This document shows, piece by piece, positions 24,060-34,615 of a DNA stretch of 64,000 nucleotides. The notes under the pieces were generated by a model. It saw only the letters and a program-made list of their open reading frames with translations. It had not been told where the DNA came from and did not search any database. Both the position numbers and the translations under genes were made by a program. The stretch comes from Paraconiothyrium sp. Pb-2020 (taxonomy: Eukaryota > Ascomycota > Dothideomycetes > Pleosporales > Didymosphaeriaceae): the NCBI GenBank assembly GCA_022419385.1, contig JAJUBI010000007.1, positions 1,893,768-1,957,767 on the forward strand. The letters run 5' to 3'. Position 1 is the first letter of the stretch; the number at the start of each line of letters is the position of its first letter.

Positions 24060-25999
24060 TTATTTGAAGCTGCCGGTCTTGGGCGATGCCTCGAAGCTGA
24101 ATCTCGCGAACTCATGCTCTGCTGTTTCTGTGTTGATACTAGTGGTGTTTCCGGCACTGTAGGTCGACGACGGCTGCCTCCGCGGCGATGTGGCCAGGAC
24201 TGGCGCAGAACGATCTTTCTTTGCCGGGATATCTGAGTTGGCCGTGATATAGGTGCTCACTGGCGAGGCAGTAACACAAGGAATGTCGGAACTTGGGGGA
24301 AAGTCAGTCCCGTGCTCCTTCTTGCATGTGACGTCCGCGCCCGGAGCCGCTGGAGCGTATGTATGTTTCTTGGGGATATCGGAGCCTGGTTGATACACCC
24401 TCTTCGGTGCTGGCGGGGCGACGAAGTCGTACACCGGTGGTGAATGTCCCTCCAGCTTCTTGATAGCCATATCAATAGCATCACTCTTCTCGATTTCCGG
24501 ACTTCGCGCGGACTTCGCGTATCGCAGACGGGTCGCTCTGTCAGGCGAACTACTCGATCGCGAGCGATAATGCTCCTTGACCGGCACTTGACCAAGGTGG
24601 AGTTGGGATTCTCGCAGAGGCCAATCCCCAGAGTGTGGCATAGAAGGGACTGGGGGCATGTCGTTCATCAAGGTAGCTCGGGTAGGATCCCAAAGCGAAG
24701 ACTGTGACCTATTCGAGGGCCGTGAACTGCTTCTGAATGATCCATCCTTCGAGTTCGAAGGGCGTTTGATTTTCCAGTGGCCGGTCTTTTCGTCGATCTC
24801 CATTACGGACGAATGGAAGCGGAGTGAGTCTGCTAAAGTGCGTGTATCTTCGAAGATGGAAGCCTCGTACTCATGCAGGGTCTCGTTTGAGTTGACAGAA
24901 TTGGCACTTTCGGCGCGCCCGGAGTGGCGCTTGAGTCTGCGCTCGTTGCCAATGACGTCCACATTGAATTGGCTCTCGCGGTATGCTCTATAATCTCCAG
25001 GCTTTTTCGCCCCATCAGGCACATAGAAGCGAAGATCGACACGCATGATAGCGTAGAAGATGACGACCAGAAGTTCGGTCAGAAAGTTTAAACAATAAAA
25101 GCTGGCCTTGGAAAAGTACCACGGGACTGCGTTGAACTGACCCTGAGCAGTGCGAAGCGGAATCTCTGGGAGCCATCCGGTAATAGTACGGAAGCACTGG
25201 CCGAGAGCTAAAGTGAAACTGCCAACGAAAAGCACAGCTATAGCATTCCTCAGACGGCCGGCACCAAACTTCTCCGTACCTCTACGGGGTATGACAAAGG
25301 ATATAAGTAACATGACGAGTGGTGCGAGAGTGAATGCGCCAAAATAGGTGAATGCCGCAAGCTGCAGATCCCGGTCGATTTGAAGTATAGTCGGGTCCAA
25401 GGTAAAGAATTGCTGGATGGAAGCCACGATAATCATGAGTAACGAAAGGATGAGTGCGACCATACCGCCGCGATGCAGGATCCGGTACGGAATCGACCAT
25501 CCAATTTGCGGATGCTGTGCTCGAATAACGCGTTGAGTAAAAAACCAATTACAAAGGTAGAGAATGATCGTTCCAACGTATACGAAAACTTGTGCTGCAA
25601 TCCCCAGGCTGGTATTTTTCGGATGGCAGGCCCAGGCGATTCTCATGGACATGGTAATCAATCGAACCTTGCAGAATCCTAAAGTACAATTAGTACATGG
25701 CCGCCTTGTCATGGGAAGTTGAACCTGCCGAATAGCGCTCCGTTAAAAATGAACTTGTGTCCTCGGTGTTTGTTGTATTTCATAATCTTGATGTGGATGA
25801 CAGCGAAGATGAGGTACAGGAACAGGAAGACTGATGTTATTGCTACATCTGGGGTTTTCGCGGGCATACCGCCCAGACCGATGAAGCGAGGCGCGTATGG
25901 CGCATGTTGCGGTGGGCCCTTTGAGATGTCAACTAATGTACTTTTATGCAGTAACATGCAGTCACTTACAGCTTGTCCTGAACCACCTGTGGAAGACAT
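24060..25999 (-). CDS. Fungal integral membrane protein, DUF3112 family, with a GC-AG intron
   Basis: The model is complement(join(24060..25678,25729..25918,25970..25999)), 612 aa. Exon 1 encodes only MSSTGGSGQA. The body has about seven transmembrane helices: TSVFLFLYLIFAVIHI, AAQVFVYVGTIILYLCNWFF, GGMVALILSLLMIIVASIQQF, AAFTYFGAFTLAPLVMLLISFVI, AIAVLFVGSFTLALG and ASFYCLNFLTELLVVIFYAIM. The arrangement RGHKFIFNGALFGFCKVRLITMSMRIAWACHP is the DUF3112 hallmark and requires splicing G|GCAGGT...TTTAG (25679-25728), a GC-AG intron, because no GT in the right phase exists. The C-terminal 280 residues are disordered, Ser/Pro/Arg-rich and cytosolic. The 51-nt intron 1 keeps frame and lacks stops. 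Function unknown. Confidence 0.85.
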
Positions 26000-26896
26000 G
26001 CTCAGCAAACGGCACGTTGGGTATGACGACCAGGCAAAAGGATCAGTAGCGAGAGCAGAGAGACTGGGGCATATATCAGAACTTCAGCTCAGGACTCTCA
26101 CATGTTGTGGGGCCGAGAACGGCTCAAGCTTGCGTTGGAACCATGAATAGCTCTGGCGTGGCTTCGATGAATGACCTCGACGCACATGAAACGGAGCAAG
26201 AAACCAATCGAATACGACTAGCCTAGGCGATTCCGGTAGAAGGCGTACTGCAGTTCCCTGGCCCGGCCCAAGATTACAGGTGTGCGCGTTGCTGGAACGG
26301 GGAACCGGCGACGCTTTGTGCGTGTAATGGGAAGTGAGCGAGTGCAATCCGTGGCGACCTTGTAGAAGTGCTCAACTCATCAGCTCATACTCTCGCAGGC
26401 GTGTACAGTGCCAACGAGACGGACGAGAGCCTTTCGTACTGCCAATCCAGCTGTTTCGAAACGGTTTTGGCAGGCCCTTGAGTCGCATGGCCAGGCATGG
26501 TCTCACGGTGACGCAACGCGCGCTGAGACGCCGCGTGTTGACGTTGAGGCCTGAGTATCGGCTCTCCTCATCGCAGCCGGTGTAGATCAATGGCGCTCGG
26601 ATGACACAACGGTGGTGTTGAGTGGCGGACGGCCGTCGGTGCACGGCGCCTGGCCTCCGCGATACCGACTGTGTGGCTACCTGCACGACATGCCCAGTGC
26701 CAGACAACAGAACAGCACCACCGCGCTCCCGTGCTTTGGGCGTTGCGAGCCTCTAGAGGCAGCTTGTGTTTGCAGGGAGATGGGGGACTGGAATCGGTCA
26801 TCATATGCAGCGCGAGCCATGGACGATTGACGACGGCACATGCAAATCGTGATATTTACAGCGTCCAAACTATCCTTTACCTATTCCAACACCAGC
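26000..26896. other. Intergenic between DUF3112 and BADH genes
   Basis: The right part holds many overlapping short frames on both strands and is probably the 3' flank of the dehydrogenase gene and the promoter of the DUF3112 gene. No family-like translation was found. Confidence 0.4.
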
Positions 26897-28444
26897 CTAC
26901 AATTTGGCGAATACAGTAGGTACCTCACCGCCCATATCTACGAGCGTGCTCTTGTTTTTCACCCATGCCTCGAGTCCCTTCCTGCCGTTCTCCACCCCAA
27001 CCCCGCTCAGCTTCCACCCTCCTACGCTCATCTCCGCAGGGCTTTCACCCCAGGTGTTTATCCATGTGATGCCGGCCTCCAGTTGCCCAATGACCTGGTG
27101 CGCAAGGTTCAGGTCTCTCGTAAAGACGCCCGCGGCGAGGCCAACGTTCGTGTTGTTTGCGCGTGCGATGAGGGAAGCCATGTCGCTGTCAGGATAGGGA
27201 AGCAGAGACATGACGGGACCAAAGATCTCTTCCTGTACAATGCGCATGTTGTCGTTGCAGTCGGTAAATATGGTAGGAGTGACCCAGTAGCCGTTTTGGT
27301 AGTCCTTATTCTTGTGAGAGGAGAGCCATGTAGGCTTCTCCGGCCCTCCGCAGAGCAACTTCGCCTTGTCTACTTCAATGCCGTGTTTGATGTACGAGAG
27401 GACCTTTTCGTAATGCGGTTTGCTGACCAATGGGCCAAAGTTGGTGTTTGGATCCGACACGTCGCCAGCCCGGATGTGCTTGGCCCTGTCAAGCAGTTTC
27501 TTCTCGAAAGCCGACTTCATTGACTGCGGCACGAAGACTCGGGTTCCGTTGGTGCAAACTTGGCCGGTCGAAAAGAAGTTGGCCATCATGGCGCCGTCAA
27601 CTGCTTGGTCGATATCGGCATCGGGGAGGATGATGCAGGCGGATTTGCCACCAAGCTCCATGGTCACATACTTCATGCCGCCCGCGGCACTCCCCGCGAC
27701 CTTTTGTCCTGTCGAAACCTGGCCTGTGAAGCTGACCTTCGCAATGCCAGGGTGTTTCGTGAGATATGCGCCTACCTCACCTCCTCCTTGCACGACGTTG
27801 AACACACCAGGGGGCACGCCCGCCTCAGCATATATTTCCGCCAGCAACGTGGAATGGAGCGGGGTGAACTCGGAAGGCTTGTACACCATGGTATTGCCGG
27901 CAGCAAGACATGGCGCAGACTTCCACAAAGCAATCTGTATGGGATAGTTCCACGCGCCTATGCCTGCACATGGGCCGAGCGCGTTCTTGGTGGTATATAC
28001 CCACGCATTCGGGCGCAATTGTATCGTCTCGCCGTTCAATCCGCCGCCTCCGACCATGTTCGCAAAGTATTCGAGCACATCGGTTCCGGTCACGACGTCG
28101 ACGGTCGACGTCTCGGAGAAGGGCTTGCCCGTGTCATGTGTTTCCACCTTGGCCAGCTCATCGTTCCGCGAGCGGAGGATGGCAGCAGCCTTCTGCAGTA
28201 TGCGCGCGCGCTCGATGTGTGGTGTCGCGGACCATGCGGGGAAAGCTTTTTGTGCGGAGGCGACTGCGGCGTCTATGGCCGATTGAGAGGTGGTGTAGAT
28301 GGATGCTAGGGGCTTTGCGGTGGCGGGATCGAGGGTCTGGAAGGAGGAGGTCGCGGTCGCGGTCGCGGACTGGAGCTTGCCGTCGTAATAGGCGAACCGC
28401 GGTGGGTAGGGAAGCGACATGTTGTCGTCGTGGACGAGCGGCAT
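26897..28444 (-). CDS. Betaine-aldehyde dehydrogenase, probably peroxisomal
   Basis: Single exon, 515 aa from the ATG at 28444 (507 aa from the next ATG at 28420, MSLPYPPRF). It oxidises betaine aldehyde to glycine betaine with NAD(P)+. The ALDH landmarks are complete: GIGAWNYPIQIALWKSAPCLAAGN, KPSEFTPL, FTGQVSTGQKV, the general-base Glu in VTMELGGKS, the catalytic Cys in FFSTGQVCTNGTRV, and QEEIFGPVMSLLPY. The Trp/Asn block WINTWGESPAEMSVGG is typical for BADH. The protein ends AKL, a canonical peroxisomal PTS1 variant. It is divergent from choline oxidase, the enzyme producing its substrate, across 781 bp. Frame upstream of 28444 opens only with TTG. Confidence 0.93.
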   Translation of the reverse strand: MPLVHDDNMSLPYPPRFAYYDGKLQSATATATSSFQTLDPATAKPLASIYTTSQSAIDAAVASAQKAFPAWSATPHIERARILQKAAAILRSRNDELAKVETHDTGKPFSETSTVDVVTGTDVLEYFANMVGGGGLNGETIQLRPNAWVYTTKNALGPCAGIGAWNYPIQIALWKSAPCLAAGNTMVYKPSEFTPLHSTLLAEIYAEAGVPPGVFNVVQGGGEVGAYLTKHPGIAKVSFTGQVSTGQKVAGSAAGGMKYVTMELGGKSACIILPDADIDQAVDGAMMANFFSTGQVCTNGTRVFVPQSMKSAFEKKLLDRAKHIRAGDVSDPNTNFGPLVSKPHYEKVLSYIKHGIEVDKAKLLCGGPEKPTWLSSHKNKDYQNGYWVTPTIFTDCNDNMRIVQEEIFGPVMSLLPYPDSDMASLIARANNTNVGLAAGVFTRDLNLAHQVIGQLEAGITWINTWGESPAEMSVGGWKLSGVGVENGRKGLEAWVKNKSTLVDMGGEVPTVFAKL

Positions 28445-29225
28445 TTGGCTCGCAGGAGATATCTGTTCTGCCCCTCTCGACGATGATAACGGGCCGCAAT
28501 CTATGGACACGAAGAGACAAGCAGTCCGGCGGGCGGGCGATACGGGACGTCGCGAGATGGCTGCACACGAGGCCTGGACGGTTTTGCGCAATCCACGAGG
28601 GCGGGATCGAGCTACCGCAAGCGCGTTGGCGTGCGTAGGATCGGCTTGCGTCGGCCGTTGGCGCCAGGCCGTGCGTGGCTAGCGCGCCCCCACTGCAGTC
28701 CTTGTGCAAACTCAGGTGGGGTCGGCCCGATGCTCGCCTCCATCACGCCAACCTCTGCCGCCTCTTCGCTGCAGTGTGCGCAGCCCGACGCGCCTGGGAC
28801 GAGGGCAGCGCCGGCCGCAACAGCGCGCAGAACGCACCGCCGCACGCTCAATGGCTGCCTGCGCAGGCCACGCCCGCTCGTCGAGGACGGCCTGGCCCCG
28901 CCGCCCTCCGATCGAGCCATCTCTATCCGGGTAGCTCGACCACAGCTTCTGCAGTAGCTCGCCGCTGTCTCTTCACCTCCAAGGCTCTGCATCCTGTCCT
29001 GCCGTGCACCTCTTCGTCTGTGCTTCCGCTCAACCCTGCCCGCCTCACCTTGCTCGTCCCATCGCAGCCCTGCGTGGTCGCGTCGTCGGCTAGCGGCCGC
29101 TAACACTTTTGCTGGCCGTCTGGTACCTTAGCGGAGCTATTTAGCATCTCCCGTCCAAGAGTTTTCTCCACGAGCACACGAGCTCGAGCTTGCCCTCTAC
29201 TCCATCCTGCCTCATCTCCGTAGCC
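28445..29225. promoter_or_regulatory. Shared intergenic region of the betaine synthesis pair
   Basis: These 781 bp separate the divergent start codons of betaine-aldehyde dehydrogenase and choline oxidase. The stretch is GC-rich and therefore shows several long overlapping open frames on both strands (for example 28612-29106 minus and 28675-29103 plus), none with family character. Co-regulation of the two genes is inferred from the arrangement. Confidence 0.65.
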
Positions 29226-30908
29226 ATGGCGCCCACCACCACCACCATCCCCTCCAATGCCCAGTATGACTTCGTCATCGTCGGCGGCGGCACCGCCGGC
29301 TGCGTCATTGCCTCGCGCCTCACTGAATACTTGCCCGATAAGAAGGTCCTGTTGATCGAGGCTGGCCCAAGCGACTTCATGGACGACCGCGTGCTCCTGC
29401 TCAAGGACTGGCTCAATCTGCTGGGCGGAGAGCTCGACTACGACTATGGCACCACAGAGCAGCCCATGGGCAACTCGCACATCAGACACTCGCGTGCCAA
29501 GGTCCTCGGTGGCTGTTCTTCTCACAACACCTTGATCTCTTTCAGGCCGTTTGAATATGACTGCAAGAGGTGGGAGGCTCAGGGCTGCAAGGGCTGGAGC
29601 TTCAAGACCTTCACCCGCGTCTTGGACAACCTGCGCAACACCGTCCAGCCTGTGCACGAGAAGCACAGGAACCAGCTGTGCCTGGACTGGGTCAACTCTT
29701 GCTCCACGGCCCTGGACATCCCCGTGATCCACGATTTCAACCACGAGATCAAGACCAAGGGCGGGCTCAAACCCAGTGTTGGATTCTTCTCCGTCTCATA
29801 CAATCCCGATGATGGCCGACGAAGCAGCGCTTCCGTAGCCTACATCCACCCCATCCTCCGCGATGAGGAGAAGCGGGAGAACCTAACCGTCCTGACCAAT
29901 GCATGGGTCAGTAAGATCAACGTGCAAGGCTCCAAGGTTCTCGGCGTGAACGTGACGCTCCAGAACGGCGAGCAGCGCGTCCTCTCTCCCAAGTGCGAGA
30001 CCATCCTCTGTGCTGGTGCCGTCGACACATCTCGCCTCATGCTGCTTTCTGGTCTCGGTCCCAAGGACCAGCTCTCCTCCCTCAACATTCCTGTTGTCAA
30101 GGACATCCCGGGCGTCGGCGAGAACCTCCTCGATCACCCTGAGAGCATCATCATCTGGGAGCTGAATAAGCCCGTCCCCCAGAACCAGACCACTATGGAC
30201 TCGGATGCTGGTATTTTCTTACGCCGTGAGGTCCCCAACGCGGCGGGTGGGGACAGCGACTGGGCAGATGTGATGATGCACTGTTACCAGATTCCCTTCT
30301 GCCTAAACACCTCAAGGTAAACCTGCCCCTACTCCAGGTCCTCCAAACCTCAACTAACATTCCCCCACAGACTCGGCTACGACACCCCCATCGACGCCTT
30401 CTGCATGACACCCAATATCCCCCGCCCCCGCTCCCGCGGACGCGTCTACCTCACCTCCTCTGACCCCACCATCAAGCCCGCTCTCGACTTCCGCTACTTC
30501 ACCGACCCGGAAGGCTACGATGCCGCCACCATCGTCGCTGGTCTCAAAGCCGCGCGCCAAGTCGCCCAACAGGCTCCCTTCAAGGACTGGCTCAAGCGCG
30601 AAGTTGCACCCGGTCCAGATGTCCAGACCGACGAGCAGCTTTCCGAGTACGGCCGCCGCGTTGCCCACACTGTGTACCACCCCGCTGGTACGACCAAGAT
30701 GGGCGACGTTAGCAAGGATGAGTACGCTGTCGTGGATCACGAGTTGAAGGTCAGGGGTCTGCAGGGTTTGAGGATTGCCGACGCTGGTGTCTTCCCTGAG
30801 ATGCCGACTATTAACCCTATGTTGACGGTTTTGGGCATCGGCGAAAGAGCGGCCGAGCTGATTGCTCAGAATTGGGGATGGAAGGGTTTGGAGAAGCAGA
30901 AGTTGTAG
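29226..30908 (+). CDS. Choline oxidase (GMC oxidoreductase)
   Basis: The model is join(29226..30316,30371..30908), 542 aa. The FAD enzyme oxidises choline via betaine aldehyde to betaine, producing H2O2. The FAD motif VIVGGGTAGCVIASRL spans residues 17-32. All residues known to matter in the bacterial enzyme have counterparts at nearly the same numbering: His100 in GGCSSHN (the covalent FAD histidine), Glu306 in DHPES, His352 in MMHCYQIPF, His467 in VYHPAGTTKMG and Asn512 in TINPM. This makes choline oxidase, not a general GMC alcohol oxidase, the firm call. The 54-nt intron splits Arg364. The C-terminus is QKL, close to but not a consensus PTS1. It is divergent from betaine-aldehyde dehydrogenase, which completes the pathway. 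Confidence 0.95.
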
Positions 30909-31643
30909 ACAATCGTATGAGCCGTATCAGTGTGGTCGCAGAGGTTTGAATGATATCTTGTTCAATGTATATGTAGCTTTATGTCCCACCCGATCTATGT
31001 GAAATGATAACGACATCAACAATGCGGTCCATTACAATACCTGCCCCTGTCTCTATGTGATGCATTGCAAACCTGAGCGACTACTCTGGTGCTTTGGCGA
31101 TCGTGGGCAACGGCAGACCTCAACTGATAACTCTGGTTACTTTTATCTTGGAAACGGTACTAAATCAACATCCAGACATTTTCATCAACATGCATCTCCA
31201 AACCCCAAGAGTCTCACGTCGTACATCCACATCAAGTAAAAGGTAGAATGCATGGTTTTCGTCTATATGAACTATTATAAACATGACTTTTACTGTGGAA
31301 ACGCCTAGCTCTGAGCGCAATGTGGAACAGCTTGCTAATGAAGAGCTCAGCTCTAGCAGAAATGAGCCAGCAATTGCATAGCTCGCCAACCTTACTGGAA
31401 GATACTAGTCTAACAGGGCCAACCCGAAGATTGGTAGCTATTGATCTCCTCCTGGGTATCAGCATACGTTGGCAGTGGAATTCACTTTCCACTGCTGGAG
31501 GACGAACGACAAAAGGAAACCGACCCATAACGAAATGTCTATATCAGTACGCCGGTGAAGATGGAAGATGCCTTGGTCTTGTTACTGGCTTCAGAAGAAA
31601 GCGAGCGACAGCGGCGATAGAGGAACAGGGTTGCCGTGGTTGT
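30909..31643. other. Intergenic, convergent 3' ends
   Basis: These 735 bp lie between the converging choline oxidase and dbp2 genes and probably hold their 3' UTRs. The frame 31320-31811 is a shadow of the dbp2 glycine-rich tail. No other feature was seen. Confidence 0.45.
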
Positions 31644-34192
31644 TTACCAGCGGCTATTGCGGACAGGAGCGTTGTTACCGCCAGTCCAACCTGTTACCGA
31701 GTCAGCATGCACTACTCCCCAAACACGTCTCGGAACGACTTACCGCCTCCACCGCGGCCACGCCCACGACCGCCTCCCCAGCGACCACCGCCACCTCCAC
31801 CGCCGCCGTAGCGAGCCATCTCGTGAAGGCGAGGATCGATCTGCTGCTTGGACTCGGTGAGTATACCGACGAGGTCACGAGCTTGCTTGGAGTCTGGAGG
31901 ATTGTTAGCTTTTTCAACATTCAGAGCTAGTTGACATACTCTCAGTGGTGAAGAAGGTGATGGCGGTACCCTTTGCACCAGCACGACCGGTACGACCAAT
32001 ACGGTGAACGTAGTCCTCCGAGTTGTTCGGGTAGTCATAGTTGAGCACATGGGTAATGTTACGAACATCTTGAACGCGAAATGTTAGCACGAAAATCAAC
32101 AGGGCGAGTAAAAGACGACCAAAAAAAGGTCGCATGAAGCTGCAGTATGTTGCATGCAACCGTCTCTGTGCGCTACAAGTGGTCATGGCATCCAGGTCCA
32201 ATGGATGTGGCTGTGACTATCTCCTGGCCAGAGAACCTTGGAAGAGACTACAACTTGCGAGTACGCAAACATCTCAACTTGCCTCATGAGTATCTGGACG
32301 ATACTTGAAACAAAAGGCGGTGAAGGAAGCTTCACCGGCATGTCCAAGGAACCCTGGTGATCAGATTCGAGAAACGTGAAGCCCTGGACGATGTCATGGG
32401 AACAAAAGCAGCGAGCGCACGAGACGACCTAAGCAGAGCATCTAACAGATCACGCATAAGAATACCCGAGGGCGTCAATGGAGGGGGGTGCGGGGGGTTT
32501 TCAATCATACCAATACCACGGGAAGCCACGTCGGTGGCAACCATGATGGGGCTCTTGCCCGTCTTGAACTCGTTCAAGACCCAGTCACGCTCGTTCTGCT
32601 GCTTATCTCCGTGGATAGCTAAGAATACGTTAGCCGATTCGATTTCGTGACAAGGTCAAAGGAACTTACAAAGCGCTGGCCATCCGTCCTGTCGGAGGAA
32701 TCGGGTAATCTCATCAGCAACACGTTTGGTACCTGTGAAAACCAAGACCTTGTTTTCCTTGTCGTTCATGATAGTCTCAAGATGCTTGCTCATCCTGTCG
32801 CGCTTCTCGAAATCCGTAACGACTTCAACAATTTGTTGAATGCGGTGATTAGCAGAAAGTTCCATAGAGCCAATGTTGACCTGTATGAAGTCTTTCTGGT
32901 AGTCCGCAGCAAGCTGACGCACTTCCTTGGGCCAGGTAGCCGACCACATACACGTTTGCCGGTCCGGACGGATCTGACCGATGATCTTGCGAATCTGAGG
33001 CTCAAAACCCATGTCAAGCATACGGTCAGCCTCATCAAGGACCAAGTAGGTGACACGGCGCAAGTTGGTCTTGCCGGCCTCGAGCATATCGATCAGACGA
33101 CCGGGCGTAGCAATGCAGACCTCGACACCGCGGGCAAGGTCACGGATTTGCGGACCCTTGGGCACACCCCCGTAGACGCAGGTGTTCCTAATTCTGGAAG
33201 ACTTTCCAAACTTGCTGATTTCCTGTTGAATCTGAACGGCCAATTCGCGAGTAGGGGCGAGGATCAAGACAATCGGTCCGTCGCCGGGGGCAAGGAGAGG
33301 TTGAGCGTTGATGTGGACGATAGCCGGAAGACAGTAGGTGAGCGTCTTTCCGGAACCTGTCTCGGCGACACCGACGACATCGCGTCCAGACAGAGCCATG
33401 GGCCAACCCTGGGACTGGATAGCCGTAGGGTTGGGGAAGCCCTGCGCCTTAACTTCGCTCATAACGTATGAAGGGAAACCAGCTTCGTCGAACGTAGTTA
33501 CAGGTCGGGGGACCTGTTTGCCCTGCACAGTAATCTCCTTCTCCTTGCGGAACTGCGCGACTTCGGACTCTGGGCGGTTGGTCACAGCTGGGTCTTCCTT
33601 ATAGAACGACTTCTCGAACTTTGGAAGCGCGTCAAGATCTGTTCGTCCTGTTAGCTGTATCGTGACTCATTCGTGTATTGTGCACATACCCCAGTTTTGT
33701 TGTTGAAGACCGTCGCCAAGGTTGTTCATTCTGTCACCGCTACCGCCAAAGCCTCCGCCGCGTCGGTCGCCACCATAGCCTCCGCCTCCATAGCCGCCAC
33801 CTCCGCCGCTATAGCCATTGGAGCCGCCGTATCTAAGGTCAAATTAGCAATTATGCTCGAACAGGAATTAGACAGGGCTTCTACGTTAATGCAGAGAGTA
33901 TCTGACCGGCCGACTGCAGTGCGTAGGCCCCTTGAGCCGCTGCTTGAGTCGCGTCGTTACTCCTTCTGCACGTAGAAGAGATGAGCAAAGAAAATGCAAG
34001 ATATATGGGGCCGCCGATAAACCACGCCGATCATGCCTACCCATGAGCATATTGGCCGCCGGAGTAATCGTAATAAGCGGATCCACCATAACCTCCAGCA
34101 GTTGTGTCGTACCCATTGCCGTTCGAATGTCCGCCGCCGCCATGACGACCACCACCGTAGCCGCCGCCGTAGCCGCCGCCTCCGTACGACAT
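31644..34192 (-). CDS. dbp2: DEAD-box ATP-dependent RNA helicase Dbp2 (p68/DDX5 family)
   Basis: The model is complement(join(31644..31690,31744..31893,31940..32068,32511..32618,32670..33638,33690..33832,34041..34192)), 565 aa in seven exons. Dbp2 unwinds RNA duplexes in transcription-coupled mRNP assembly, nonsense-mediated decay and ribosome biogenesis. The N-terminus is a Gly/Tyr-rich RGG-like segment (about residues 1-85). Helicase motifs follow in order: Q motif (FPNPTAIQSQGWP), AETGSGKT, PTRELA, TPGR, DEAD (LDEADRML), SAT, ATDVASRGI and HRIGRTGRAG. The tail is glycine/arginine-rich and after the last intron ends APVRNSRW. Two introns are much longer than the local norm: 208 nt (intron 1) and 442 nt just after ASRGI. 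If the last intron is retained, the protein ends GKSFRDVFGE instead. Confidence 0.95.
32069..32510 (-). promoter_or_regulatory. Long intron of dbp2, candidate autoregulatory element
   Basis: This 442-nt intron interrupts the Gly codon of ASRGIG|D in motif V. It is nine times the usual intron size here. In budding and fission yeast the DBP2 genes carry an exceptionally long intron at this same place in the 3' half of the ORF, and in budding yeast it mediates autoregulation. A regulatory role in this fungus is inferred from position and size. Confidence 0.6.
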
Positions 34193-34615
34193 ATTATAGA
34201 GAAGAAAGGGGTGAGACGTTGGAACGCCGCTTGGGTCAGGTGCAGGCCAAGGACTGGACGAGTGCCGGTCGTAAATGAGCGCAGCGCGAGAAACGGGCTA
34301 CAAGGAAGAGAGTGAGGCGTGTGTCTTAACACGTCGAGGGAGGGGTATGTTTTGGGGGGTGAGAAGAGTTGTGTTGGAAGGGACGGCAGAGGCGAGGCAG
34401 AACATTTGAAAAAGTCAGTCGCAAACGCTAACAGGCAGGCGCTAGTCTCGTCGCGGAGGCAGGGGCGACAGCTTATCTTATCGGGCTTGGCACGTCTTGT
34501 GCGATGTGTTGCGGCTTCGGCTTCATTCCGGGCTCACAATTTTCTCACCTTGTCCTGACCGTACCATGTGCCTTGAGTGGAATCTGATTACGCGAAGTTT
34601 ACCCTTCAGTTGTCT
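34193..34615. other. Intergenic, dbp2 promoter and 5' leader
   Basis: These 423 bp lie between two minus-strand genes and must carry the dbp2 promoter. A + strand frame crossing 33932-34315 is a shadow of dbp2 exon 1. Nothing else was seen. Confidence 0.4.

Noticed and set aside
28612..29106. 164-codon minus-strand frame between BADH and choline oxidase
   Set aside because: It is a GC-composition frame in the shared promoter, with Arg/Ala-rich translation and no domain.
34033..34278. Plus-strand open frame opposite dbp2 exon 1
   Set aside because: It is a shadow of the glycine-codon-rich N-terminus of dbp2.
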